DNA of 64,000 bases from Shewanella glacialipiscicola (GTDB lineage: Bacteria; Pseudomonadota; Gammaproteobacteria; Enterobacterales; Shewanellaceae), in contig NZ_JAKILU010000007.1 of the NCBI RefSeq assembly GCF_023283485.1, positions 113,343-177,342 of the forward strand. Direction: 5' to 3'. Both the position numbers and the translations under genes were made by a program. Every line of letters starts with the position of its first letter. Positions within the stretch are counted from its first letter, which is position 1. Shown piece by piece: positions 9,597 to 18,872 of the stretch. A model generated the notes under the pieces. That model did no database searches, was not told the DNA's origin, and was given only the letters and a program-made list of their open reading frames with translations.

Positions 9597-10556
9597 TTAA
9601 GCCGTAATGAGCATGATCCAGTGTTGATATAAAGGTAAGCCAATTAACACGTTAATTGGAAACGTGATCCCGAGTGAGGCCAACATAGCCAGTCCAATAT
9701 TGGCTTCGGGTATCGCCGCTCGAATAGCCGCAGGCGCTGCAATATAAGATGCACTAGCGCTTAAGCCCGCTAACACTAAAATACTCCCCGAGGGTAAATC
9801 TAGCCATACACCAACACCAATACCACACCAAGCTAATGCAAAAGGAATGACGGCGGCAAACACCAATAATCGCCATTGTTTAAGTGGCAAAGGTAAACAC
9901 ACCTTAGCGGTGACTAAACCCATTTCGAGTAAAAATAACGCCAGCAAGGTTTTAAATCCTCCAATTAACACAGGTGTGAGTGGCGCAAGCCCAGTTGGGC
10001 CGTAAAGCCAACCAATTACTACACCCCCAAGCAGTAATACTACGCCGCGACTGGTTAATGCTTCATGCAATACACTTGATTGAGTTGCGTTTGGCGCTGT
10101 CGTTTTCACGGGGTGTTTGGCGCTTAAATATCTATGTAGCCAGAGCATCACGACGATCGCTGGCAGTTCTAGTAGCACAAGATATAGGGTGGTTTCTGGC
10201 CTTAATATGAGCCCTGATTTTTCAACCATCGCCATCACCACCGCAAAGGTTCCCGCGCTAACGGAGCCATAATGGGCGGCAATGCTAATGGCATCGGTGT
10301 GATTGATGCGCACGAGCCGTGTTAACACTGGGTATAAAGCCAAGGGAATAATGAAACCTAAGGCAATAACCGCTAATAGCTCAGTGATCACTAAGTTTTG
10401 GGTGTGACCATGTAGTGCCATTCCGCCCTTTAGGCCTAACGTAAGCATTAACAGAATGGAGAGGGTTTCATAGATCGCGGGCGGAACTTTAAGATCTGAC
10501 TTCACTAGGCCAGCTAACAAGCCTAAGGCGAAAAAGGCAATGACAATATCGGGCAT
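9597..10556 (-). CDS. SbtA-like (Sbt_1/DUF897) sodium-dependent permease
   Basis: A 319-residue integral membrane protein with about ten hydrophobic segments in two halves. The start (MPDIVIAFFALGLLAGLVKSD) and the motif LLMLTLGLKGGMALHGH match the Sbt_1 family, whose founding member is the cyanobacterial sodium/bicarbonate symporter SbtA. Non-cyanobacterial members are of unproven substrate. I chose the ATG at 10556; the reading frame continues to a TTG at 10583 without a better ribosome site. It is divergent from a LysR-type regulator that probably controls it. No SbtB-like PII partner is present nearby. Confidence 0.85.
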   Translation of the reverse strand: MPDIVIAFFALGLLAGLVKSDLKVPPAIYETLSILLMLTLGLKGGMALHGHTQNLVITELLAVIALGFIIPLALYPVLTRLVRINHTDAISIAAHYGSVSAGTFAVVMAMVEKSGLILRPETTLYLVLLELPAIVVMLWLHRYLSAKHPVKTTAPNATQSSVLHEALTSRGVVLLLGGVVIGWLYGPTGLAPLTPVLIGGFKTLLALFLLEMGLVTAKVCLPLPLKQWRLLVFAAVIPFALAWCGIGVGVWLDLPSGSILVLAGLSASASYIAAPAAIRAAIPEANIGLAMLASLGITFPINVLIGLPLYQHWIMLITA

Positions 10557-10640
10557 AATTATCTCATTAAGTTTGATTTTCAAGCTGTGTAAAACAGGCT
10601 TAATTATCGGGTGATGCTGATGGCTGGTGATTTTGGACCT

Positions 10641-10676
10641 AATTGGTTATATTGAAAAATAAATTGTTTACCAATT
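10641..10676. promoter_or_regulatory. Inverted repeat AATTGGT-N22-ACCAATT in the divergent promoter region
   Basis: The two 7-bp arms (10641-10647 and 10670-10676) are exact complements and lie between the permease and its divergent LysR gene, where a LysR tetramer usually binds. A second shorter palindrome, ATAGAT-AACT-ATCTAT (10681-10696), overlaps the LysR start codon and may serve autoregulation. Confidence 0.5.
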
Positions 10677-10694
10677 GGGTATAGATAACTATCT

Positions 10695-11693
10695 ATGGAT
10701 AAGCGTTCATCATCGACTCCACTTAAATTACGACACTTGAGTTTTCGGTTACTGCAGGTGTATGTGCAAGTGGTACGGTTAGGCAATATTTCCGCAGCGG
10801 CGAGAGCATTGCATTTAACTCAACCTACAGTGTCCTTACAGCTTAAAAAGTTAGCCGATGTATTAGGGGAGCCGTTACTCGAGAGTCGTGATGGTCGCAT
10901 GTTACCAACCTTAATTGGCAGCGAACTGTATCGTGCGGCTTGCGATACCCTAAGCCGTTTTGAGGATTTTGATGCCTTTATACAGCAGGCTAAAGGTGGC
11001 AGCGTCGGTCACATCAATATCGGTATAGTCACTACCGCCAAATACGTGTTACCACGGATTTTAGGTGCTTTTTATCGGCAATTCCCGCAGGTTAAAGTGA
11101 CCTTAAATATCGGAAATCGAGCCCATGTGCTAGGGCGATTTGAACGCCAAGAAGATGATTTATATCTCTTTAGTCATCCGCCTAGCGGTGATAGTGTGTT
11201 ATCAGCGCGTATTATTAAAAACCCACTGCAATTGATTGCACCTAAAGATCATTGGGCGGTTGGGCGTGAGCAAGTAAATTTTAATGACCTTAAAAATGAG
11301 CGCTTTATCGTGCGTGAACCGGGTTCTGCTACTCGCTTAATGTTTGAATCTTGGTGTAGCGGTCAAGGGATTACACTGGGTGACACTATGCAAATCGAGA
11401 GCAATGAGGCGATACGCTTGAGTGTGGCATCGGGCTTAGGTTTGTCGGTTATTTCGGCGCACACCTTACAAGAAGGCCGTGAGAAACCAGCAATTTTGTC
11501 GGTGATGGGTTTTCCGCTTGAAAGTAACTGGTACCTTGTTGGTCGTAAAGATCGCCGTTTACCCTATGCTGCGATGCAGCTGGTGGATTTTATGGCAGCG
11601 CATTTAGCCGAGTGCATCGAGCCTGAATGGGTCGCTGCCGATATCAATGGGCTGACAAAACGATTTAGTGATGCGCATTATTCTGAGCGTTAA
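10695..11693 (+). CDS. LysR-family transcriptional regulator
   Basis: A 332-residue protein. The N-terminal winged helix (about residues 14-75) contains GNISAAARALHLTQPTVSLQLKKL, the usual recognition-helix pattern, followed by a LysR substrate-binding domain (about 100-310). The overall look (GHINIGIVTTAKYVLPRILG, the ESNEAIRLSVASGLGLSVIS segment) is closest to CysB/CbbR-type regulators. Its divergent placement beside the SbtA-like permease suggests it controls that gene, perhaps in response to inorganic carbon or another anion; this is inference from context. No strong ribosome site precedes the ATG. Confidence 0.9.
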   Translation: MDKRSSSTPLKLRHLSFRLLQVYVQVVRLGNISAAARALHLTQPTVSLQLKKLADVLGEPLLESRDGRMLPTLIGSELYRAACDTLSRFEDFDAFIQQAKGGSVGHINIGIVTTAKYVLPRILGAFYRQFPQVKVTLNIGNRAHVLGRFERQEDDLYLFSHPPSGDSVLSARIIKNPLQLIAPKDHWAVGREQVNFNDLKNERFIVREPGSATRLMFESWCSGQGITLGDTMQIESNEAIRLSVASGLGLSVISAHTLQEGREKPAILSVMGFPLESNWYLVGRKDRRLPYAAMQLVDFMAAHLAECIEPEWVAADINGLTKRFSDAHYSER

Positions 11694-11774
11694 CTAAAGT
11701 GTGAGACAAATTCATCAAGGGCTGTGTGGATTCTTTTTAAAATGCAGTCACTTAAGATTGCACTCTTGTTTTAA

Positions 11775-13004
11775 TTATTCGTTTCGACTCATTTCAATTA
11801 ATCGACTATAAGTGCGCCGAAATTCAAAACTGAGTGCGCCGCCCTGATAAAGCTCAGTGAGCGGTACATCGCAGCTCAAATATAAGCGTATATTTTGGTC
11901 GTATAATTCATCAATCAAACTGATAAAACGTCGCGCGGGGTCGTCGTTGGCGGCGTAGGATAGTTTACGCTCACCCGTGGTTGCGGCTTGGTTTGCACCA
12001 GTGCCATCTTCGGTGCCGCGAGCGCGGATCCAGCTTTTGACTTCGCCACCAAGCTTAGGGACACCGCTTACCATTATGATGTTAAATTGAGTGGCGATTT
12101 CAATGTAATCGAGCTGGGATCGTGGGCCATCACACAGGGCATAAAAGTCAAACCATGCGATTGAGCATGTGTCAGGGGTATTCGCTGGCATCATGGTTGT
12201 GCGGATAACGGGGATTTCACGATTACAGATACGGATACTCGTATTACTCATACTCGGTATTTTAGGCGTTAATTGGTTGAATATATTATTGAAATTGAGT
12301 GTTCCGGTAAGAGCAATATTATCCGAGGTCGATGTAATAGCGTCTAGAATAAGCTCAGTATTTAAGCTGCGTATTCTGTGATCTTGCTTGCCATCGAGAT
12401 GCAGCATTTGAGTGTGTGCTTGCAGTAACGCTATACAAGGTAAAAATCGGTGTCTGGCTAAGCCGTTTTCATATAAGCGTTCAATGGGGATGTTTGACGT
12501 CGCGACTAACACGACACCGCGATCGAATAGGCACTCAAATAATCCGGCAAGTATCATGGCATCGCCAATATCTGAGACAAAGAACTCATCGAAACACAGT
12601 ACCTTATATTCTTGTGCAAGATTTTTAGCTATTAATGCCAAAGGATCTCTCTGGCCCGCATGTTCGCGTAATGCTTGGTGTATTCGCGCCATAAAACGGT
12701 GAAAATGCAGCCTTATTTTGATTCCATCTGGTAAGCACTCAAAAAATAAATCCATCAAAAAAGTTTTACCCCGACCTACATCACCCCAAAGATACAGACC
12801 TTTAATCGTTTTTTGGGCAAAACGCGTGCTATGTGCTGCATTTTGCTGTTGCATCAACTGTTTAAACAAATCATCTAGAGCGAGTATGCTCTGCTGTTGC
12901 GCAGGATCGTCAACCAGATTCTCGCTCACTTTGGCTCGATAAGCTTCTAGTGGCGTCAGCGTGTGCGCTGTTAATTGCAGATTGTCAGAATTTGAATGAG
13001 CCAT
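11775..13004 (-). CDS. zapE: AFG1-family ATPase, cell-division protein ZapE
   Basis: A 409-residue AAA-type ATPase. The Walker A motif GDVGRGKT is at 74-81 and the Walker B motif LCFDE at 136-140, followed by the sensor segment VLVATSNIPIERLY and an arginine-rich C-terminus (FRRTYSRLIEMS). ZapE of E. coli (375 residues) acts at the division septum and destabilises FtsZ polymers under stress; the mitochondrial relative AFG1 works in protein quality control. The protein is slightly longer than usual, with an insertion around residues 230-260 rich in N, S and T. It stands alone between a regulator and a peptidase. Confidence 0.88.
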   Translation of the reverse strand: MAHSNSDNLQLTAHTLTPLEAYRAKVSENLVDDPAQQQSILALDDLFKQLMQQQNAAHSTRFAQKTIKGLYLWGDVGRGKTFLMDLFFECLPDGIKIRLHFHRFMARIHQALREHAGQRDPLALIAKNLAQEYKVLCFDEFFVSDIGDAMILAGLFECLFDRGVVLVATSNIPIERLYENGLARHRFLPCIALLQAHTQMLHLDGKQDHRIRSLNTELILDAITSTSDNIALTGTLNFNNIFNQLTPKIPSMSNTSIRICNREIPVIRTTMMPANTPDTCSIAWFDFYALCDGPRSQLDYIEIATQFNIIMVSGVPKLGGEVKSWIRARGTEDGTGANQAATTGERKLSYAANDDPARRFISLIDELYDQNIRLYLSCDVPLTELYQGGALSFEFRRTYSRLIEMSRNE

Positions 13005-13451
13005 GTCGGGGTCTCGTTAGTGATTTCTAAGGCATTAGTTACGGTAAATCGAGTGTTGTTGGGTGTGAGCTAGCATGATGCCATTATTTTGTTTAATAGC
13101 ACTTGCCCGAATAAAATATAAGGCATCTTATCATTAACGCTTTCTATTATTAGGAGTTTAAGGCGCGTATAGCGACGGTAGTAAATGCCTTATAGAGTTA
13201 TTTGGGATATTTCGTTGAAAAAATGACTGAAGCTAGATGCTACTAAACTCTGGCTTCATTACGGTTTAGCTATGATTTCACTTATGGCTACACGATTGCT
13301 TCACTACGGTTATTAGTACCGTGTCGCAGTGATACCGATTGTTACTCTGTTATAGAGTGCTGAGATTTCATCAAAATCAGTTGAATAGCATTCAGTTTTT
13401 AAAAAGAGCTGCTATGATGGCAAAGTTCTTTTTCTGGCATAAGTACAAGAC
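13005..13451. other. 447-base intergenic region, nothing recognised
   Basis: It separates zapE (minus) from the M14 peptidase (plus) and must hold both promoters. It is A/T-rich with no hairpin with a T tract and no convincing reading frame or operator. Confidence 0.6.
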
Positions 13452-14279
13452 ATGGTAAGCAGATCCCCGTTTGAATCTTTTCAGTGGAAAAGCGATATTT
13501 TTAACTGTGAAAGCACTGATATTGATAATTTTTATCTTTTGCTTGAGCAGGAAATGACCCGTTTGGGCATGGTTGAGAAGATATTAGGTGAAGTGGGTAA
13601 ATACAATCTCAGCTTATATCAATCACCTGCGGCTAAGTCAGGCTTACCTTCTTTATTGATCAGTGCAGGTTTTCATGGTGAAGAATCTGCAGGCCCTTGG
13701 GGTTTGCTACATTTTTTGAGTGAAGCTTCAGCAGACCTGTTTGAACGGGTAAACTTGAGCCTTCTCCCCCTCGTCAATCCAACCGGATTTAGTCGTGGTC
13801 ATCGATTTAATAAATACGGTGAGAACCCTAATCGTGGTTTTGTATTCGAGAATGGGAAACCTAAGGCGAATGAACATACATCGGTAGAGGGCAAGCTGTT
13901 ACTAGAACAAGCACAATTGCTCCTTGCTGCGAGTCGTGATGGTATTTTAACGTGCCATGAAGATGTGTTAAGCCGTGAAGCCTATGTCTATTCCTTTGAA
14001 CCAAGTCAGGTGCCGGGCCGTTTTAGTCTTGATTTACGCGATACTTTAAGTGGATATTTCCCTATTGCAGCGGATGGTGAGATTGATGAGTGTCCAGTGA
14101 AGGATGGCTTAATTTTCAATCACTTTGACACCTCATTCGAAGCTTGTTTAGTGCGAAGCGGCGCCCGGGTCGGGGCTTGTACCGAAACGCCTGCACTACA
14201 AAACTTCGATCAACGTGTATTAGCTAATAGTGCGGCCATGACCCACTTTTTGGCCTTGTGCGCACCGTTATGTGATTGA
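13452..14279 (+). CDS. M14-family zinc carboxypeptidase-like protein
   Basis: A 275-residue protein with the metallocarboxypeptidase metal and catalytic residues in order: HxxE in GFHGEESAG (H75, E78), the substrate-binding Arg in ENPNRGF (R128), the third zinc ligand in TCHED (H169) and the catalytic Glu in CTETP (E245). It has no signal peptide, so it should act in the cytoplasm. The compact M14 domain resembles MpaA-type amidases and succinylglutamate desuccinylase-like enzymes; the substrate is not evident. It stands alone and is followed by the hairpin in the IS left end. Confidence 0.8.
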   Translation: MVSRSPFESFQWKSDIFNCESTDIDNFYLLLEQEMTRLGMVEKILGEVGKYNLSLYQSPAAKSGLPSLLISAGFHGEESAGPWGLLHFLSEASADLFERVNLSLLPLVNPTGFSRGHRFNKYGENPNRGFVFENGKPKANEHTSVEGKLLLEQAQLLLAASRDGILTCHEDVLSREAYVYSFEPSQVPGRFSLDLRDTLSGYFPIAADGEIDECPVKDGLIFNHFDTSFEACLVRSGARVGACTETPALQNFDQRVLANSAAMTHFLALCAPLCD

Positions 14280-14343
14280 TGTAATTATTCTACGAGGTGT
14301 TTAATCGCCTCATGAATGATAAAAAAATACCCGCAGGTAGCAT

Positions 14344-14373
14344 AATGCCGTTCACTTAAGAGTGAACGGCATT
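14344..14373. terminator. Hairpin at the left end of the IS
   Basis: Arms AATGCCGTTCACT (14344-14356) and AGTGAACGGCATT (14361-14373) pair perfectly over 13 bp. It overlaps the IS terminal repeat and the transposase stop codon, and is followed on the plus strand by TTCATTT. It may end transcription of the M14 peptidase gene. Confidence 0.6.
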
Positions 14374-15661
14374 TTCATTTGGTCTAATTGGATACTTGTT
14401 TTTGCTCATTTTAAGCACTCTTGGATAAGCCCTTTCCCGTTTACCATCCAACTTAAATTGCCGTGCATTACGTTCTATATCCAATACATCTGGGGACATT
14501 ACCCTGCGTTGGTGATGGCAGTTGTGTCAGCTTGAAGATGATATGACTCGCAGTATCCCGAAAACTCAGTTGATTGGGATGGACCGATGGCAAGCTTTTG
14601 GCCATCAGTAACATCTTGTATCGGATAAGATTCTAGGCCAGCAACACGCCCCACAGCTCTTGAGTCACGAGTTCCGGCACTTGACTGCGCAGCGTAAAAC
14701 GACTCTCCAACAGGTGCTGTTTTATCTCTCTGTAGCCCAGTTCGATTTCCCATCGATGAGCATACAAGTCGACAATGTCTTCGCTGGGGTAACGCATCGG
14801 GTCAGTCAACGAGGTTAAAATGGAGATTAACTTACCTTTCACTGTCTTAGTGAGTAAGCGGACTTCAAGCGTATCTGGGAGCTGCGGCCATTTCTTTCTG
14901 GCTTGAGGCGTGGTGGTGAGCCTCACCAGCGGGTCATGCTGACCCAACGTTCGAATCACCTCATATTGAGTGCCTTTCTTCAGCGGCAACAACCAGTGGC
15001 TATCAGGTTGCGCTTGCTGCCAAGCGTGCAGAAGGCCGAGCGAATAAAACCCTCGGTCAAAGAGGGTTAGACTGTGATTGGGAATGCTAGGAATGAGCCC
15101 AGATGCTAAGTTCATTTCATTTTCGGCAACCGAATCAAAGACACTGTTGACCAACAAATGGCTGCTTAACTCCATTAAGCAAACCATGCTAATTTGCGGA
15201 TAAGCCGCTTCGCCTGAAGCGTTTGCGGTGCGCGCAAACGCGGCTTGATTTTGGACACTATCGGGTGTCCGCCACACCACACCGTCGACGCCATACAAGT
15301 TAAGACCGCACCAATGAGGGTGTTCAGCTCTGGCGTGCCAGGTATTGGCGCTGCGGGCTAAACACCTCTCGAACCATCTCACTGCCCAATCGTACGGCAC
15401 TGCGTGCAACATAATCAATATCTTGCGGTAAGACAATGTCGAGTTTATTGATGAGTGACCGAACAGACTCTCCTCGGAACAAGGCCATTCCGATCACCGC
15501 CCAAATCATCGCATCCATGGGTAATTTACGCCGTCTGAGTGTGGCAACGCCCGAGAGTCCAAACAGGATTGAATTAACTCAGGTTCTAACACATCAGCTA
15601 AGCAGGTGAATTCAGTTAGGCAAGTAATATGATTGCGAGCGAGTGCTTCTGAGAGTTGCAT
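14356..15661 (-). pseudogene. IS4-family DDE transposase pseudogene
   Basis: The pieces reassemble into a nearly full-length IS4 transposase. The N-terminus MQLSEALARN starts at 15661. One frameshift lies near 15550 (before ATLRRRKLPM) and a second near 15345-15390 (after [10 protein letters not shown]). The catalytic core runs from about 15345 to 14636, with YGVDGVVW (first Asp), LTLFDRGFY (second Asp) and [18 protein letters not shown] (the Y-R-E-K signature). A TAG stop at 14633-14635 replaces the Tyr expected in LLAYNLIRY. The frame then continues to a third frameshift near 14485 before the C-terminus ending NENAVHS at 14356. Three frameshifts plus a stop make it non-functional. Confidence 0.88.
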
Positions 15662-15664
15662 AAA

Positions 15665-15695
15665 AAAATCCGATGACATGAGGTCATCGGATTTT
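15665..15695. terminator. Bidirectional hairpin just before the transposase start
   Basis: Arms AAAATCCGATGAC (15665-15677) and GTCATCGGATTTT (15683-15695) pair perfectly over 13 bp, with T tracts on both strands. On the minus strand it ends directly at the transposase ATG, so it would stop read-through transcription entering from the flank and hide the start codon. Confidence 0.75.
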
Positions 15696-15790
15696 GATTT
15701 TTTCAGCGAGATCGTCAAGCAATCTGTCTTAACTGATCGGCATTACGCCACTGGCTCGACCTTTTTATGTTTATGAATATTTTAAAGCAC

Positions 15791-16234
15791 TTATTTTTCT
15801 TCAAACATTAAGTAGTAACTCTGCTTCATCCCTAAGGCTTGGTAGGTCTGCTGGGCTGCAAGGTTTTCTTGTTCGACATATAAACGAAAGCTTGCCGCGC
15901 CGCCATTAGTTTCGGCCAGTTGTTTAACTTCGTTATAGAGTTTGCCATAGATACCTTGGCGACGATTTTGCGGACGAATATACACACTTTGGATCCAGTA
16001 ATAATCCTTAGCACGCCAATCGCTCCATTCAAATGTCACCATCAGTGAGCCTACGATTTCACCCGCGATTTCGGCGACGAGATAAAACCCTTTTTGTGGG
16101 CTTTCAAGTAACGTGCCCACGCCTTGCGTGAGTGTGGCTTCATCTAAGGCTAAACCTTCGGTTTCTTCGGCCATGGCTTGGTTAAATTGCACTAAGGCCG
16201 TGAGGTCTTGGGCTTTCGCTTTACGAATTAACAT
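15791..16234 (-). CDS. GNAT-family N-acetyltransferase
   Basis: A 147-residue single-domain acetyltransferase. The acetyl-CoA binding segment is IQSVYIRPQNRRQGIYGKLY (about 82-101, the Q/RxxGxG/A pattern), followed by the C-terminal LYVEQENLAAQQTYQALGM typical of the fold. The start ATG has AGGAG nine bases upstream. The substrate is unknown; similar small proteins acetylate amino groups of small molecules or protein N-termini. It stands alone beside the IS. Confidence 0.85.
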   Translation of the reverse strand: MLIRKAKAQDLTALVQFNQAMAEETEGLALDEATLTQGVGTLLESPQKGFYLVAEIAGEIVGSLMVTFEWSDWRAKDYYWIQSVYIRPQNRRQGIYGKLYNEVKQLAETNGGAASFRLYVEQENLAAQQTYQALGMKQSYYLMFEEK

Positions 16235-16626
16235 ACAACAACTCCTAGGCGGGTATCTTGATAGACCCTTCTTATTAATAGAGGGATTTTTAGCGCCACT
16301 TTAACATAAAGTACAAAGCAAAAAACGACTAATGCCATAGCTAAATACATGTCGATATGATGACTATTAATAGCGGCTGTTAGTGCCGCTAACTTGGCGC
16401 AAACTTAGTTTGTTACCGATTTATAGTTCTGTATAAAAGACATTTTAGCCGACATTACTGACGTGTTTGGCTGATTTTGCGGCGGTTGATTCTTACGTTA
16501 TACAGATCATCCTTAGATTTTTATCCTTTATGTTAGACTCTGCGCTCTGCTAATTAGGGGAATCGATTAGCACCTGCCAAGGATGGAATTTCGCCATATC
16601 TTCATTTCAAATTCAAGGTTATTAAC
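16235..16626. other. 392-base intergenic region with divergent promoters
   Basis: It lies between the acetyltransferase (minus) and the symporter (plus). It is A/T-rich. I see no palindromic operator, terminator or small gene that I can defend. Confidence 0.5.
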
Positions 16627-17961
16627 ATGTCAAAACAAACGTCGTCAGCGTTAGGCCGTGTATGGTCCTACTGGATGTCAGTACCTTTGTGGCTACAAAT
16701 TCTCGTAGGTATGATATTAGGTATTACGGTCGGCGTGGTATTCGGTGAGCAAGCGACCGTGTTAAAACCGATTGGTACCTTATTTGTTAACATTATTAAA
16801 ATGTTGATTGTGCCTTTGGTATTTTGTTCGCTGATCGTCGGGGTCACTTCAATGGAAGATACCGCTAAGATGGGGCGAATTGGTTTTAAATCTTTTGCTT
16901 TTTATCTTTGCACTACGGCAATCGCGATCAGTATTGGTCTGGTTGTCGGGTATGTTATTCAGCCAGGCGCGGGTCTTAATTTACCCCTACCTTCTGGCAT
17001 GTCTGATGTGGTTAAAGAAGTGCCTTCAGTCATGCAGACACTGCTCGATATCGTACCGACTAATCCAATTGCGGCACTAGCAAACGGCCAAATTCTACAA
17101 GTGATAGTGTTTGCCGTTGCCTTAGGTATTGCCTTGGTACTGATAGGTGACCACGGAAAACCTGCAATTAAAGTATTCGAAAGCTTAGCTGAAGCAATGT
17201 ATAAACTCACCGATATGGTGATGAAGTTAGCGCCCTATGGGGTGTTTGGTTTAATGGCTTGGGTGGCGGGTGAATACGGTATTGAGATGTTATTGCCGCT
17301 GCTTAAGGTCATTGTTGCTGTATATATTGGCTGTATTATTCACGTATTAGGTTTCTACAGTATTGTCTTAAGCGTGTTTTCCAAGTTGAATCCTTTGCAT
17401 TTTTTCAAAGGGATCAGCAATGCCATTGCAGTGGCTTTTACGACCTCAAGTTCTGCCGGCACGTTACCTGCTAGCATGAAGTGTGCAAGTGAGTATTTAG
17501 GGGTCAATAAGAAGATTTCGAGTTTTGTACTTCCCCTTGGCACCACAATTAACATGGATGGTACAGCGTTATATCAAGGTGTTACGGCACTTTTTGTGGC
17601 GCAAGCTTTTGGTATTGATCTCACTTGGGTGGATTATCTCACTATTATTTTGACTGCAACCTTGGCCTCTATTGGCACCGCTGGCGTGCCTGGTGCCGGT
17701 TTAGTGATGTTGACCTTAGTATTATCGACTGTGGGTTTACCGTTAGAAGGCGTGGCGTTAATTGCGGGGATTGATCGTATTTTAGATATGGCGCGTACTG
17801 TCGTAAACGTTTCGGGTGACTTAGTGGCCACAACCGTGATTGCCAAATCTGAGCATGAGCTCGATATGGAACACTACAATGCCGATATGGTGCAAAGTGC
17901 TGTGCTAGCAGAGCAGAATATCATTCTCGAAAATACGGCAGCTAAAACCGTTAAGTCATAG
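16627..17961 (+). CDS. Dicarboxylate/amino acid:cation symporter (DAACS family)
   Basis: A 444-residue inner-membrane transporter of the GltP/DctA fold with eight transmembrane helices and two re-entrant loops. The family motifs are clear: the serine-rich hairpin TTSSSAGTLPAS (about 272-283), NMDGTALYQG (about 309-318) and the C-terminal AGIDRILDMARTVVNVSGD that binds substrate carboxylates. Members move glutamate, aspartate or C4-dicarboxylates with protons or sodium. The Arg in DRILDMARTVVN is common to acidic substrates, but I cannot separate glutamate from succinate. It is a single gene closed by its own terminator. Confidence 0.9.
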   Translation: MSKQTSSALGRVWSYWMSVPLWLQILVGMILGITVGVVFGEQATVLKPIGTLFVNIIKMLIVPLVFCSLIVGVTSMEDTAKMGRIGFKSFAFYLCTTAIAISIGLVVGYVIQPGAGLNLPLPSGMSDVVKEVPSVMQTLLDIVPTNPIAALANGQILQVIVFAVALGIALVLIGDHGKPAIKVFESLAEAMYKLTDMVMKLAPYGVFGLMAWVAGEYGIEMLLPLLKVIVAVYIGCIIHVLGFYSIVLSVFSKLNPLHFFKGISNAIAVAFTTSSSAGTLPASMKCASEYLGVNKKISSFVLPLGTTINMDGTALYQGVTALFVAQAFGIDLTWVDYLTIILTATLASIGTAGVPGAGLVMLTLVLSTVGLPLEGVALIAGIDRILDMARTVVNVSGDLVATTVIAKSEHELDMEHYNADMVQSAVLAEQNIILENTAAKTVKS

Positions 17962-17984
17962 CGATAAAAGTGTATTTTGAGTAT

Positions 17985-18009
17985 AAAAAACCGCCAGATA
18001 GCGGTTTTT
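17985..18009 (+). terminator. Rho-independent terminator after the symporter
   Basis: AAAAACCGC (17986-17994), loop CAGATA, GCGGTTTTT (18001-18009): a G/C stem with flanking A and T tracts 25 bases after the stop codon. Confidence 0.9.
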
Positions 18010-18071
18010 CTCATTATTTATCTTATATCGATTCCGCGTCTGCTTTACCTGAATCGGTTGAGACATAATGC

Positions 18072-18488
18072 TTATTTCAGTTGGCTTAGCACCAGCAAAG
18101 GTTTGTCGTCACTACCGAGTAAGGTCAGTCGACCTTGGACTAATTTGGCTTGGGTCACTAACGGCATTGCTTGCATCACTTTATGCTCTTGCTGCATTAA
18201 AGCATCAACGCAGGCTTTCATCGTACTGCCAGCAGGAGATAACTTAAGTTCTTGGCCTTGTTGAGTATATTGGCCAAAAAAGTTATTACAACTGTTGTTG
18301 CCGTGCAACTGACCTTCAGCTTCGAAGGTGATTTGTGCCGGGCTATAATCGATAGTGGGTTGACCTTGTACCATCTCAATATGCCAACTGCCCAGCAATG
18401 GAATAGTATCGTTTTTAGCGCTATCAGTACTCTCACAAGCTGTGAGCCCGAATAGTAACGCACTTAATATGAATGCTTTTTTTAACAT
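18072..18488 (-). CDS. META-domain lipoprotein (HslJ-like)
   Basis: A 138-residue predicted lipoprotein: signal peptide MLKKAFILSALLFG then lipobox LTAC with the modified Cys at 18. The rest is one META domain, with the typical LLGSWHIEMVQGQP start and the NNSCNNFFGQYTQ / STMKACVDALMQQE pair that carries a conserved cysteine each. HslJ of E. coli is a heat-inducible outer-membrane protein linked to novobiocin resistance; the molecular role is unknown. The ATG at 18488 has AAGGA upstream and gives a clean signal peptide, unlike an in-frame codon at 18530. Confidence 0.88.
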   Translation of the reverse strand: MLKKAFILSALLFGLTACESTDSAKNDTIPLLGSWHIEMVQGQPTIDYSPAQITFEAEGQLHGNNSCNNFFGQYTQQGQELKLSPAGSTMKACVDALMQQEHKVMQAMPLVTQAKLVQGRLTLLGSDDKPLLVLSQLK

Positions 18489-18558
18489 TGTCGCGGTTCC
18501 TTTTTCATTATTCTTACCATAGTGTGACAAGTTTAGCTCAAAATCTAAAGAGGTTTAT

Positions 18559-18789
18559 ATGACGGATAGCATTAAAAATACTATGAATTTGTTGAAGTTT
18601 TTACATTGGTTAGGTGTATTGATGTTAGTTTGTGGGCTTGGACTGTATATGTTGACTCAATGGAGCTTAGATATCAGTGGGATGTTAGTCATTGCCAGCT
18701 TGATTGGTTTAGGGCTTGTGCTCATGTCTCCTTATCCGGTAGTGCTATTTATCCAATGGGCTAAACGCCAAGACGATATCGGTAAATAA
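18559..18789 (+). CDS. Small two-helix membrane protein, unknown
   Basis: A 76-residue protein with two hydrophobic segments (about 15-33 and 40-66) joined by a short loop, ending in the charged AKRQDDIGK. A GAGG ribosome site six bases before the ATG supports it as a real gene. I do not recognise the family. It is divergent from the META lipoprotein and precedes an acetyltransferase by 83 bases. Confidence 0.65.
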   Translation: MTDSIKNTMNLLKFLHWLGVLMLVCGLGLYMLTQWSLDISGMLVIASLIGLGLVLMSPYPVVLFIQWAKRQDDIGK

Positions 18790-18872
18790 AACCTTGGCTT
18801 AGCTGTGGCTCTATTTTTAAACTTGTATACTTACCGCGATAAGTGCCCCCAAAATGATACTGCGAGAATGCT

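Larger units (their letters stand above)
14338..15750 (-). mobile_element. IS4-family insertion sequence, decayed
   Basis: About 1.4 kb bounded by imperfect terminal inverted repeats: TAATGCCGTTCACTTAA (14343-14359) pairs with TTAACTGATCGGCATTA (15729-15745) at 15 of 17 positions, and similarity continues outward to about 14338 and 15750. It carries one transposase gene in pieces on the minus strand. No target-site duplication can be recognised at the flanks, which fits an old insertion. Confidence 0.85.

Noticed and set aside
14499..15518. Several separate small genes in the IS region
   Set aside because: Each is a fragment of one IS4 transposase in shifted frames; joined in order they give the family sequence.
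16235..16626. CRP site upstream of the symporter
   Set aside because: No TGTGA-N6-TCACA-like pair with acceptable match.
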